A stretch of DNA of 64,000 nucleotides from Rhodoferax sp. (GTDB lineage: Bacteria > Pseudomonadota > Gammaproteobacteria > Burkholderiales > Burkholderiaceae_C), in the NCBI GenBank assembly GCA_024236015.1, contig JACKLK010000001.1, positions 1,240,001 through 1,304,000 on the forward strand. The letters run 5' to 3'. The translations under genes and the position numbers were made by a program. Below, piece by piece: positions 41,668-49,994 of this stretch (position 1 is its first letter; every line of letters starts with the position of its first letter). Under the pieces are notes generated by a model. The model was not told where the DNA came from, did no database searches, and worked only from the letters and a program-made list of their open reading frames with translations.

Positions 41668-42654
41668 TCAGTGCGCGCTGGAACTCGAGCCCGGCGTCTG
41701 GCTGGCCGGCCGGAACAACTGGGCCGCGTCGATGGCATCGAAGCGGTACTGCATGCCGCAGAACTCGCAGCCGACCTCGATGTCGGCGCGCTCGGCCAGG
41801 ATGCTGGCCGCCTCCTCCTCACCCAGGCCCACGATCATCGCGCCCACCTTCTCGCGACTGCAGCTGCAGGCGAAATGGGGCCGCGGATCGGTCGGCTGCG
41901 GCGCGAACCGCAACACGTCCTCCTGCCAGAACAGCCGGTGCAGGATGGCGTCGACGTCGAGCGAGAGCAGTTCCTCGCGCGTCAGGCTCGAGGCCAGCGT
42001 CGCGATGCGGTTGTAGTCTTCGCTGCGCCCGATCTGGTCCTCGTCGAGGCGCCGGCCTTCGGCGTCGAGGTTGCCGGCGCCCTGCAGCGGCAGGCGCTGG
42101 ATCAGCAGCCCGGCCGCAACCGTGTCGTTGGCCGCCAGCACCAGCGTGGTGTCGAGTTGTTCGCTTTGCAGCATGTAGTGCTGCAACACGTCGCTGAGCT
42201 TGTCCAGCGGTTCGCCACGGTCGTCGAACAGGGGCACCACGCCCTGGTAGGGTTGCTGGCCGGGCAGGCGCTCACGCGGGTCGAGCGTGATGGCGCAACG
42301 CCCGCCATTGCCGACGTTGACCATGGCGCCGAGGCCCGCATCGGGGGCGACGTCGCCGGTGATCGTGGCCGTGGCGCGCAGGCTCAGGTCGGGCTTGATC
42401 TCGGCCACCGTCAGCTTGACCGGGCCGTCCCCCATGATCTGCATCACCAGTGCGCCGTCGAACTTGATGTTGGACTGCATCAGCGTGGCCGCCGCCAGCA
42501 TCTCGCCAAGCATTTCGGTCACCGGGACCGGGTAGGCGCCGGTCTGGGTGTTGGCCGCGCGGCGACGCAGGATTTCGGTCCACGCGTCGGTGATCCGCAC
42601 CACGATGCCACGCACCGGCAGACCTTCGAACAGAAACTTGTGCAATTCGGACAA
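41668..42654 (-). CDS. hslO: Redox-regulated chaperone Hsp33
   Basis: Holdase chaperone of 328 residues that is activated when oxidation releases zinc from its four C-terminal cysteines. The N-terminal core begins LHKFLFEGLPVRGIVVRITD, with LLAAATLMQSNIKFDGALVM and VVPLFDDRGEPLDKL. The zinc switch is FACSCSREKV plus VGCEFCGMQYRF (CxC and CxxC). No ATG is available near the start of the conserved domain; TTG at 42654 (TTG TCC GAA TTG CAC AAG) gives the expected N terminus, so I use it. It is 44 bp downstream of the carbonic-anhydrase-like gene. Confidence 0.88.
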   Translation of the reverse strand: MSELHKFLFEGLPVRGIVVRITDAWTEILRRRAANTQTGAYPVPVTEMLGEMLAAATLMQSNIKFDGALVMQIMGDGPVKLTVAEIKPDLSLRATATITGDVAPDAGLGAMVNVGNGGRCAITLDPRERLPGQQPYQGVVPLFDDRGEPLDKLSDVLQHYMLQSEQLDTTLVLAANDTVAAGLLIQRLPLQGAGNLDAEGRRLDEDQIGRSEDYNRIATLASSLTREELLSLDVDAILHRLFWQEDVLRFAPQPTDPRPHFACSCSREKVGAMIVGLGEEEAASILAERADIEVGCEFCGMQYRFDAIDAAQLFRPASQTPGSSSSAH

Positions 42655-42698
42655 AAGAGAATCCCGCAGTGGGCGGGACCCTGAAGCCCCGCAGCAAA

Positions 42699-43223
42699 TC
42701 AGTCGATTTTCGTCAATGTCGTGCGAAAGCGCCGGGCGTTCTCGACATAACCCCGTGCACTGCCCCGCAGGCCTTCGATCTGCTCGGCCGTCAGTTGCCT
42801 GACCGCCTTGGCGGGGGCGCCGATGATCATCGAGCCGTCCGGGAACTCCTTGCCCTCGGTCACGAGCGCGCCCGCCCCGACCAGGCAACGCCTGCCGATG
42901 CGCGCACCGTTGAGCACCACCGCACCGATGCCGATCAGGCTGCCGTCGCCGATGGTGCAGCCATGGAGCATCACCTTGTGGCCGACCGTCACGTCTTCGC
43001 CCACCGTCAGCGGCTTGCCGATGTCGGCGTGCAACACGCTGCCGTCCTGGATGTTGGAGCCCCGGCCGATGCGCATGTGTTCGGTGTCGCCGCGCAACAC
43101 GGCGCCGAACCAGATGCTGACGTCCTGTGCCAGGCTGACGTTGCCGATCACCTGGGCACTGTCGGCCACCCAGGCGCTCGGGTCGATGGAAGGGGACAGT
43201 TCGCCCAGTGCATAGGTCGCCAA
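42699..43223 (-). CDS. Gamma-carbonic-anhydrase-like hexapeptide protein (YrdA-like)
   Basis: Left-handed beta-helix trimeric protein of 174 residues. Hexapeptide repeats run through AWVADSAQVIGNVSLAQDVS, IWFGAVLRGDTEHMRIGRGS, IQDGSVLHADIGKPLTVGED and VTVGHKVMLHGCTIGDGSLI. The metal-ligand histidines are in VLHADIG and TVGHKVMLHGC. Carbonic anhydrase activity is known for some members only. I chose TTG at 43223: a GGAGGA ribosome-binding site lies 5 nt upstream, and it gives the family length; no ATG is in frame nearby. Confidence 0.87.
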   Translation of the reverse strand: MATYALGELSPSIDPSAWVADSAQVIGNVSLAQDVSIWFGAVLRGDTEHMRIGRGSNIQDGSVLHADIGKPLTVGEDVTVGHKVMLHGCTIGDGSLIGIGAVVLNGARIGRRCLVGAGALVTEGKEFPDGSMIIGAPAKAVRQLTAEQIEGLRGSARGYVENARRFRTTLTKID

Positions 43224-43228
43224 GACAT

Positions 43229-43234
43229 TCCTCC
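43229..43234 (-). promoter_or_regulatory. Ribosome-binding site fixing a TTG start
   Basis: GGAGGA on the minus strand, 5 nt before TTG at 43223. An ATG inside the spacer is in another frame, so the TTG is the likely initiation codon of the carbonic-anhydrase-like gene. Confidence 0.6.
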
Positions 43235-43378
43235 GAAGTTGCGGCGATTGTAAAACCCGCCCCTGCGCAGGCCTGGGCCGCGCCGGCTTGCCCAAACCCA
43301 GGCGCACTGACATACTTCCCGCCAGCCGGCTGCGCGCCGGAACAACAATAACCCCGAACGTCGGAGGAGACCCACACG

Positions 43379-45139
43379 ATGGCCGAACCAGGGCAAGGCC
43401 TGCACGGCGGAGACCGCGTCGCGCTGTCCTTGCAGGCTCATGGCGTACGCCATGTCTTCACGCTGTGTGGCGGGCACATCTCACCCATCCTGGCGGCCTC
43501 GCGGGCGCGGGGCATCCGCATCGTCGACGTGCGCGACGAGGCCACGGCCGTGTTCGCCGCCGACGCCACCGCCCGCCTGTCCGGCGTGCCGGGCGTGGCC
43601 GCAGTCACCGCAGGCCCGGGCATCACCAACACGATCACGCCGCTGAAGAACGCGCAGCTTGCGCAATCGCCGCTGGTGCTGTTCGGCGGCGCCGCGCCGA
43701 CCGCGCTGCAGGGGCGCGGCGCCTTGCAGGACATCGACCAGCGCCCGTTGGTGGCGCCCCATGTCAAGCGCTTCTTCAAGATCCGCCGCGTGGCCGAGCT
43801 CGGCCCGGCGGTCGACGAGGCGTTCTGGCTGGCGGCCAGCGGCATCCCCGGCCCGGTGTTCATCGAATGCCCGGTCGACCTGCTGTACGACGAGTCCACG
43901 ATCCGCCAGTGGTATGCCGACGCCGCCGGCAAGGGCACGGCCGTCGGCGACCGCCTGTTGCGCTGGTACCTGGGCCGGCATGTCGAGAAGATGTTCGCCG
44001 GCTCCGGCGAACGGCCCACGGCCCACGTGCGCGCGGTTGAGCCGCCGCAACCGCCCGCGGCACGTATCCGCCAGGCGCGGGCCGCGCTGGCCCGGGCCCA
44101 GCGCCCGCTGATGGTGATCGGCAGCCAGACGCTGGCGCAGGCCGCGCAGGCGATGCAGATCGCAGCCGCGGTCCAGCAGCTGGGCATTCCGGTCTACCTG
44201 TCGGGCATGGCACGCGGCCTGCTCGGACGCCAGCATGCGCTGCAGCTGCGCCACCAGCGCCGCCTGGCGCTGCGCGAGGCCGACTGCGTAGTGCTGGCCG
44301 GCGTGCCCTGCGATTTCCGGCTCGACTACGGCAAACACATCCGCCGCAGCGCCACGCTGATCGCGGCCAATCGCAGCGCCAGGGACGCGCGGCTCAACCG
44401 GCGGCCCAACGTGCCGGTGATCGGCGACGTCGGCCAGTTCCTGCGGGCGCTGGCGCAGGCCGATGCCGTGCCCGCGCTGCACGCCGAGCGCTGGCAGCCC
44501 TGGATCGCGCAGTTGCAATCGCGCGACGCCGAACGGGAAGCCGGCATCACCGAACAGGCTGCCGTGAGCGGCGAACATGTCAACCCGGTCGCCTTGCTGC
44601 GCATGGTCGAACAGGTGGCCGGCGACAAGGCCTTGCTGGTTGCCGACGGCGGCGACTTCGTCGGCACGGCCTCGTACGTGCTGCATCCGCGCGCACCCTT
44701 GCGCTGGCTCGACCCTGGCGCCTTCGGCACCCTGGGTGTCGGTGCCGGCTTCGCACTGGGCGCAGCCTGCTGCCATCCCGAGGCCGAGGTCTGGATCATC
44801 TTCGGCGACGGGGCCTGCGGTTACGGCCTGGTCGAGTTCGACAGCTTCGTGCGGCACCGCATACCGGTCATCGCCATCGTCGGCAACGACGCGGGATGGA
44901 CCCAGATCGCGCGCGAACAGGTCAAGATGCTGGGCGACGACGTCGGCACGGTGCTGGCCCGCACCGACTACCACGCGGTTGCCGCCGGTTTCGGCGCCGA
45001 GGGCATCCTGGTGCGCCAGCTGCAGGAACTGCCGGCCGCACTGCACAAGGCACGCGCGCTGGCACGCAGCGGCAAACCAGTATTGGTCAACATCTGGCTC
45101 GACAAGACGGAGTTCCGCGAGGGCTCGCTGTCGATGTAA
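43379..45139 (+). CDS. ThDP-dependent lyase, acetolactate synthase/HACL-like (ILVBL type)
   Basis: Thiamine-diphosphate enzyme of 586 residues with the usual three domains. The PYR domain has the catalytic glutamate E54 in VRDEATAVFAADATARLSG and VAAVTAGPGITNTITPLKNA. The central domain contains PLMVIGSQTL. The PP domain has the ThDP/Mg2+ motif IIFGDGACGYGLVEFDSF ending in AIVGNDAGW. The GND end and overall pattern resemble ILVBL/HACL2 (2-hydroxyacyl-CoA lyase-like) more than biosynthetic acetolactate synthase, and no small regulatory subunit gene is present. It is followed 33 bp later by an acyl-CoA synthetase, which fits a 2-hydroxyacyl-CoA lyase; this is an inference. Confidence 0.85.
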   Translation: MAEPGQGLHGGDRVALSLQAHGVRHVFTLCGGHISPILAASRARGIRIVDVRDEATAVFAADATARLSGVPGVAAVTAGPGITNTITPLKNAQLAQSPLVLFGGAAPTALQGRGALQDIDQRPLVAPHVKRFFKIRRVAELGPAVDEAFWLAASGIPGPVFIECPVDLLYDESTIRQWYADAAGKGTAVGDRLLRWYLGRHVEKMFAGSGERPTAHVRAVEPPQPPAARIRQARAALARAQRPLMVIGSQTLAQAAQAMQIAAAVQQLGIPVYLSGMARGLLGRQHALQLRHQRRLALREADCVVLAGVPCDFRLDYGKHIRRSATLIAANRSARDARLNRRPNVPVIGDVGQFLRALAQADAVPALHAERWQPWIAQLQSRDAEREAGITEQAAVSGEHVNPVALLRMVEQVAGDKALLVADGGDFVGTASYVLHPRAPLRWLDPGAFGTLGVGAGFALGAACCHPEAEVWIIFGDGACGYGLVEFDSFVRHRIPVIAIVGNDAGWTQIAREQVKMLGDDVGTVLARTDYHAVAAGFGAEGILVRQLQELPAALHKARALARSGKPVLVNIWLDKTEFREGSLSM

Positions 45140-45172
45140 GGTCGACGAACAACAAGCAAGCTAGGAGACACC

Positions 45173-46852
45173 ATGGCAGAGCAGACGCTGATACTGCAGC
45201 AGATCCAGCAACACGCGGTCAACCAGAAGGACACCGTGTTCCTGACCCAGCCGCTCGGTGGCGGCAAGGTCGTCGACTACACCTGGGGCGAAACGGTCGA
45301 CCAGGCCCGGCGCATGGCCGCCCACCTGCACAGCCGCGGCATCGGGCCGGGTAGCCATATCGCCATCCTGTCCAAGAACTGCGCACATTTCTTCATGGCC
45401 GAGCTAGCGATCTGGCTGGCCGGCGGAACCACGGTGGCGATCTTCCCGACCGAAGGGCCGGAGACGATCCGCTTCGTGCTCGAACACAGCGACGCCCGGC
45501 TGCTGTTCGTCGGCAAACTCGACACCTGGGAGCAGCAAAAGGCCGGCGTACCGGCCGACCTGCCCTGCATCGCCCTGCCGCTGGCACCGCACACCGACTT
45601 CAACCAGTGGGACGACCTGGTCCAGCGCACCGAGCCGCTGGCAGGCACGGTGACCCGGGACGCCGACGACCTGGCGATGATCATCTACACCTCGGGCTCG
45701 ACCGGCACACCCAAGGGGGCCATGATCACGTTCAAGGCCGTCTCGGCCGTGGGCAAGGGCTACACCGACGACCTGGCCAGCCGCATGACCGCCGACGGCC
45801 GCTGGCGTGTGCTGTCCTACCTGCCGCTGGCGCATTCGTACGAACGCGCGGTGATCGCGTCGCCGGCCTGGCACAGCGGCCAGCTGCACATCTACTTCGC
45901 CGAGTCGCTCGACACCTTCGTGGCCGACCTCCACCGCGCGCGACCCCAGCTGTTCCTGTCGGTGCCGCGCCTGTGGCTCAAGTTCCAGCAAGGCGTGCTG
46001 GCCAAGATGCCCGAGAAGAAGCTCAACTTCCTGCTCGGCCTGCCGCTCATCGGCAAGCTGGTCGGTCGCAAGGTGCTGACCGGGCTCGGCCTGGACCAGG
46101 TCCGGCTCGCGGCCAGCGCGTCGGCGCCGATCCCGCCGGACCTGATCGCCTGGTACCGCAAGCTGGGGCTGAACCTGCTCGAAGGTTACGGCATGACCGA
46201 GGACTTCGCGTTCTCGCACCACTCGACCGAGCAGCACAACGCGCCCGGCTACGTCGGCATTCCGTACGACGGCGTCGAGGTGCGCATCGGCGCCGGCAGC
46301 GAGATCCTGATCAAGTCACCGGGCCAGATGAAGGGCTACTACAAGCGCCCCGACCTGGACGCCGAATCCTTCACCGAGGACGGTTTCTTCAGGACCGGCG
46401 ACATGGGCGAGCGCCGACCCGACGGCCTGCTCAAGGTGACCGGACGGGTCAAGGAGCTGTTCAAGACCGCCAAGGGCAAATATGTCGCCCCGGCACCGAT
46501 CGAGAACCGCATCAACGAACACCCGCTGGTCGAGCTCTCGATGGTCTCGGGCGTGGGGCAACCCGCGGCCTACGGCATCGTGGTGCTGGCCGAACATATC
46601 CGCCCCACGTTGTCCGACCCGGCGGTTCGCGCCGAGGTCGAGGCCGAGATGGCGGCGCTGCTCCAGCGTGTCAACGAGGGCGTGGCCGACTATGAACGCC
46701 TGCAGATGCTGGTGGTCGCGCGCGAACCCTGGTCGATCGAGAACGGCTGCCTGACACCGACGATGAAGATCAAGCGCAGCCGCATCGAGGACGCGCTCAA
46801 GGACCAGGTCGACAACTGGTACGGTGCCAGGCGCCCGGTGCTCTGGGCCTGA
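45173..46852 (+). CDS. AMP-binding acyl-CoA synthetase (FadD-like)
   Basis: Adenylate-forming ligase of 559 residues that activates a carboxylic acid to its CoA thioester. The ATP motif IIYTSGSTGTPKGAM is at about residues 170-184; LEGYGMTEDFAFSHH, GFFRTGDMGERRPDGLLKVT and the hinge VTGRVKELFKTAKGKYV follow, with the catalytic lysine region TPTMKIKRSRIED at the C terminus. The chain layout resembles long-chain (FadD15/ACSBG-like) synthetases. It is translated with the ThDP lyase, so the substrate may be a fatty or 2-hydroxy-fatty acid. Confidence 0.88.
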   Translation: MAEQTLILQQIQQHAVNQKDTVFLTQPLGGGKVVDYTWGETVDQARRMAAHLHSRGIGPGSHIAILSKNCAHFFMAELAIWLAGGTTVAIFPTEGPETIRFVLEHSDARLLFVGKLDTWEQQKAGVPADLPCIALPLAPHTDFNQWDDLVQRTEPLAGTVTRDADDLAMIIYTSGSTGTPKGAMITFKAVSAVGKGYTDDLASRMTADGRWRVLSYLPLAHSYERAVIASPAWHSGQLHIYFAESLDTFVADLHRARPQLFLSVPRLWLKFQQGVLAKMPEKKLNFLLGLPLIGKLVGRKVLTGLGLDQVRLAASASAPIPPDLIAWYRKLGLNLLEGYGMTEDFAFSHHSTEQHNAPGYVGIPYDGVEVRIGAGSEILIKSPGQMKGYYKRPDLDAESFTEDGFFRTGDMGERRPDGLLKVTGRVKELFKTAKGKYVAPAPIENRINEHPLVELSMVSGVGQPAAYGIVVLAEHIRPTLSDPAVRAEVEAEMAALLQRVNEGVADYERLQMLVVAREPWSIENGCLTPTMKIKRSRIEDALKDQVDNWYGARRPVLWA

Positions 46853-46924
46853 GGCAGGCCGCCGATCCGCGCCCGGGCCTGCCGCCGGTACGGGGAATCC
46901 GACCAGCCCCACCCGGCGGCGACA

Positions 46925-47728
46925 ATGGCCGTCATGACCCCAGACCTGCGCGCCCAGGCGCTCAACCTCCTGCTGTGTGGCGACCCGGCGGCCAAGGCGG
47001 CCGGCACGCGCCGCCTGGCGAGCGGCGACCCGGTGGACACCGGCGCGCGCTTCGCCGAGCCGCCCGGCATTCCCGGCCGGCCGGTGCGGCCGGCCCTGGT
47101 TCCATTCAATGCCTTGCAGCGTCGCTCCGCCGCAACCGCGCACGGACGGGCCGTGCTGCTCCATGCGCTGGCGCATATCGAGTTCAATGCGATCAATCTG
47201 GCCCTGGACGTGGTCTGGCGCTTCGCCGGCCTGCCCGAGGCGTTCTACCGGCAGTGGATCGGGGTGGCGCGCGAAGAGGCGCTGCATTTCGAGCTGCTGC
47301 GCGCGCACCTGCAGACACTGGGCCACGACTATGGCGACTTCCCGGCCCACAACGGACTGTGGGAGATGGCCGAAAAGACCCGCCGCGACCCGTTGGCCCG
47401 CATGGCGCTGGTGCCGCGCACGCTCGAGGCGCGAGGCCTGGACGCATCGCCGCCGATGAAGGCGCGGCTGCAAGCCGCCGGCGACCACGCCGCCGCCGGC
47501 ATCCTGGACATCATCCTGCGCGACGAAATCGGACATGTCGCCGTGGGCAACCACTGGTATCGCCACCTGTGCGCGCAGCGCGGGCTCGATCCGGTCACCA
47601 CCTATGCATCGCTCGCCCGCGAACATGGCGCGCCGCGGCTGCGCGGACCGTTCAACCTGCCGGCACGGCGTGCCGCCGGGTTTCACGAACGCGAACTGGA
47701 GCTGCTGCAACAGGACGCACCGGCATGA
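46925..47728 (+). CDS. DUF455 ferritin-like protein
   Basis: Helical protein of 267 residues in the DUF455 family, which has a ferritin-like di-iron fold. Candidate metal residues fall in LAHIEFNAINLALD, VAREEALHFELLRAHLQ and LRDEIGHVAVGNHWY (E/H pairs). The function of the family is not established; some members are annotated as tRNA- or oxygenase-related. An ATG three codons later is an alternative start. It begins 72 bp after the acyl-CoA synthetase on the same strand. Confidence 0.85.
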   Translation: MAVMTPDLRAQALNLLLCGDPAAKAAGTRRLASGDPVDTGARFAEPPGIPGRPVRPALVPFNALQRRSAATAHGRAVLLHALAHIEFNAINLALDVVWRFAGLPEAFYRQWIGVAREEALHFELLRAHLQTLGHDYGDFPAHNGLWEMAEKTRRDPLARMALVPRTLEARGLDASPPMKARLQAAGDHAAAGILDIILRDEIGHVAVGNHWYRHLCAQRGLDPVTTYASLAREHGAPRLRGPFNLPARRAAGFHERELELLQQDAPA

Positions 47729-47805
47729 CAAGGCCGACCCGGCAAGCGCAGTGGCTGCCGCGCACCGATGCTCCCTAGAATGGTCCCTAGCCTTTTCGCC
47801 TCGCC

Positions 47806-49080
47806 ATGACCGACTTCTCCGACGCCGACACCGAACCACAACCGCTGCGCCCCGACACGCCGGCCTCCGGTGGCCCGGCCATTGCGCGCCAGCCGATCGT
47901 GGACCAGGCCGGCAACGTGTTCGGCTACGAATTGTTCGACCGCAGTCGGCCCTCGGATGCACATGACGCGGCCAGCGACGCACAGCTGTTGTTCAACGTG
48001 CTCTCGCAGGCCGACAACACCGGACTGATCGACAACCGCACCCTGTTCATCAATTGCGCGCATGACAGCCTGGCCAGCGGGCACCTGGAACTGGTGCAGC
48101 CCGAACGTGTCGTGCTGGAGATTCCACCGGTGCCCGGCAACCAGCCCGCCGAGATCGAACGCCGCCTGTCGGGCCTGCGCGATGCGCGCAAGCGGGGCTT
48201 GCGGCTCGCGTTCAACCAATCCGTGCTCACCGCCGCATACCTGTCCTGGTTGCCGCTGGCGAACTTCATCAAGATCGACCTGCGGCAGGTCAAGCCGGAG
48301 CGGGTCGAACCCATGGTGGCGCTGGCACAGAAGAAGACCCAGGCCCGGCTGATCATGGAGAAGGTCGAAAACGCCGCCCAGCACCAGCTGGCCAGGGACC
48401 TGTGCGTCACGCTGTTCCAGGGCTACTGGTTCGCGCAGCCGACGATGGTGACCGGCCAGAGCATCCGGCCCTCGCAAGCGGTCATCATCCAGCTGATCGA
48501 CCTGGTACGCCAGCAGGCCTCCACCGCGCAGATCGAGGCCGTGCTCAAGCACGACGCCAGCCTGTCGTTCAACCTGCTGCGTTTCATCAACGCATCGGGT
48601 TTCGGCCTGACCAGCGAGATCACCTCGTTCCGCCACGCGGTGATGATGCTGGGCTTGAAGAAGCTGTTCCGATGGGCCGCACTGCTGCTGACCACGTCGC
48701 GCGACGGCGGCGTTCCACCCGCCGTGGGCACAACGGCCATCGTGCGGGGCCGGCTGATGGAACTGCTGGCGATCGAGTGCAAGCTGCCGGAAGAGCAATG
48801 CGACAACGCCTTCGTGACCGGCGTGTTCTCGCTGCTCGATGCCATGCTGGGCATGCCAATGGACACGGCGCTCGAAGCCGTCGCGCTGCCCGACGCGGTG
48901 ACCTCCGCGCTGCTGCGCCAACGCGGCCCGCTGGCGCCACTGCTCGCACTGTGCGTCGCCTGCGAGAGTGGCGACGACGAAGCCTTTGCACGCACCGCCG
49001 CGACACTGCAACTGGACAACCAGCAGATCAACTGGGCGCATCTGCAGGCGCTGGCCTGGGCGGAGACGATGAGCGCCTGA
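47806..49080 (+). CDS. EAL-HDOD protein with degenerate EAL domain
   Basis: Signalling protein of 424 residues. The N-terminal half is EAL-like: ARQPIVDQAGNVFGYELFDR, VVLEIPP, FIKIDLRQVKPERV and LFQGYWFAQP. The ExLxR motif is present only as ELFDR, and the DDFGTG metal motif is replaced by AFNQSV, so it cannot be expected to hydrolyse c-di-GMP and may act as a binding or scaffold module. The C-terminal HDOD domain spans LKHDASLSFNLLRFINASGF and SFRHAVMMLGLKKLFRWAAL. The architecture matches YuxH/CdgJ-type regulators. It stands alone between the DUF455 and hydrolase genes. Confidence 0.87.
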   Translation: MTDFSDADTEPQPLRPDTPASGGPAIARQPIVDQAGNVFGYELFDRSRPSDAHDAASDAQLLFNVLSQADNTGLIDNRTLFINCAHDSLASGHLELVQPERVVLEIPPVPGNQPAEIERRLSGLRDARKRGLRLAFNQSVLTAAYLSWLPLANFIKIDLRQVKPERVEPMVALAQKKTQARLIMEKVENAAQHQLARDLCVTLFQGYWFAQPTMVTGQSIRPSQAVIIQLIDLVRQQASTAQIEAVLKHDASLSFNLLRFINASGFGLTSEITSFRHAVMMLGLKKLFRWAALLLTTSRDGGVPPAVGTTAIVRGRLMELLAIECKLPEEQCDNAFVTGVFSLLDAMLGMPMDTALEAVALPDAVTSALLRQRGPLAPLLALCVACESGDDEAFARTAATLQLDNQQINWAHLQALAWAETMSA

Positions 49081-49145
49081 GCCGCGCACCGGACCGAACC
49101 GGCCCTCGGCGACCGCGCCGCACCTCCGAAGCAGGACTCGCACCC

Positions 49146-49994
49146 ATGCATCTCTCCGTCAACGGCGCCCGGCTGTATGTCGACATCGAAGGCGCAGGCA
49201 CGGTGCCCGACGGCGCCACAATGCGCGACAAGCCCACGCTGGTGCTGCTGCATGGCGGGCCGGGCCTGGACCACAGCCTGTTCAAGCCGGCGTTCTCGCA
49301 GCTGGCCGATGTGGCGCAGATCGTCTACATCGACCACCGCGGCAATGGCCGCAGCAGCCAGGGCGATCCGTCGAGCTGGAACCTGGCGCAGTGGGGTGAC
49401 GACGTGCGTGGCGTCTGCGACGTACTGGGCATCACCAGGCCCATCGTCTATGGCGTGTCGTTCGGCGGTTTCGTGGCCCAGTCGTATGCGACACGGCATC
49501 CGGACCATCCGGGCAAGCTGGTACTGGCGAGCACCGCGGCGCAGGTCGACTGGCCGGCGGTGTTCGACGCCTTCGAACGCGTTGGCGGGCCGGCCGCGCG
49601 CCAGCTCGCGCATGACCGCTGGCGCACGCCAACGCCCGAGAACCGCACCCTCTACCGCGCGCAGTGTTACCCGCTGTACTACACCCGGCCGATCGCCGAG
49701 CCGGATGCCCTGGCGCGCGCCATCGTGCACGATCCGGTCAACCAGCACTTCGCCACCGGCGAATGGGGTCGCATGGACTTCCGCGCCGCGCTGGCCCGCG
49801 TGGCCTGCCCGACCCTGGTGATGGCCGGCGACCGCGACCCGATCACGCCGATCGCGTTCTCCGAGACCATCGTCGCCCACCTGCCGCCTGCGCTCACGCG
49901 ATTCGAGCGTTTTGCCGACTGCGGGCACGGCATCGTCAACGACGCGCCCGAGCGCCACTTCGAACTGCTGCGCGAATTCATCCGCCAAGTCTGA
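49146..49994 (+). CDS. Alpha/beta hydrolase, proline iminopeptidase-like
   Basis: Serine hydrolase of 282 residues. The oxyanion motif LLHGGPGLDH, the IDHRGNGRS segment, the nucleophile elbow YGVSFGGFVAQ, the acid in VMAGDRDPITP and the histidine in ADCGHGIVNDAP form a full catalytic set. The HGGPG motif is typical of proline iminopeptidases and related hydrolases; the substrate is unknown. ATG at 49146 chosen; the frame upstream is out of register with the EAL-HDOD gene. Its last 17 bp overlap the convergent CHAT gene. Confidence 0.88.
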   Translation: MHLSVNGARLYVDIEGAGTVPDGATMRDKPTLVLLHGGPGLDHSLFKPAFSQLADVAQIVYIDHRGNGRSSQGDPSSWNLAQWGDDVRGVCDVLGITRPIVYGVSFGGFVAQSYATRHPDHPGKLVLASTAAQVDWPAVFDAFERVGGPAARQLAHDRWRTPTPENRTLYRAQCYPLYYTRPIAEPDALARAIVHDPVNQHFATGEWGRMDFRAALARVACPTLVMAGDRDPITPIAFSETIVAHLPPALTRFERFADCGHGIVNDAPERHFELLREFIRQV

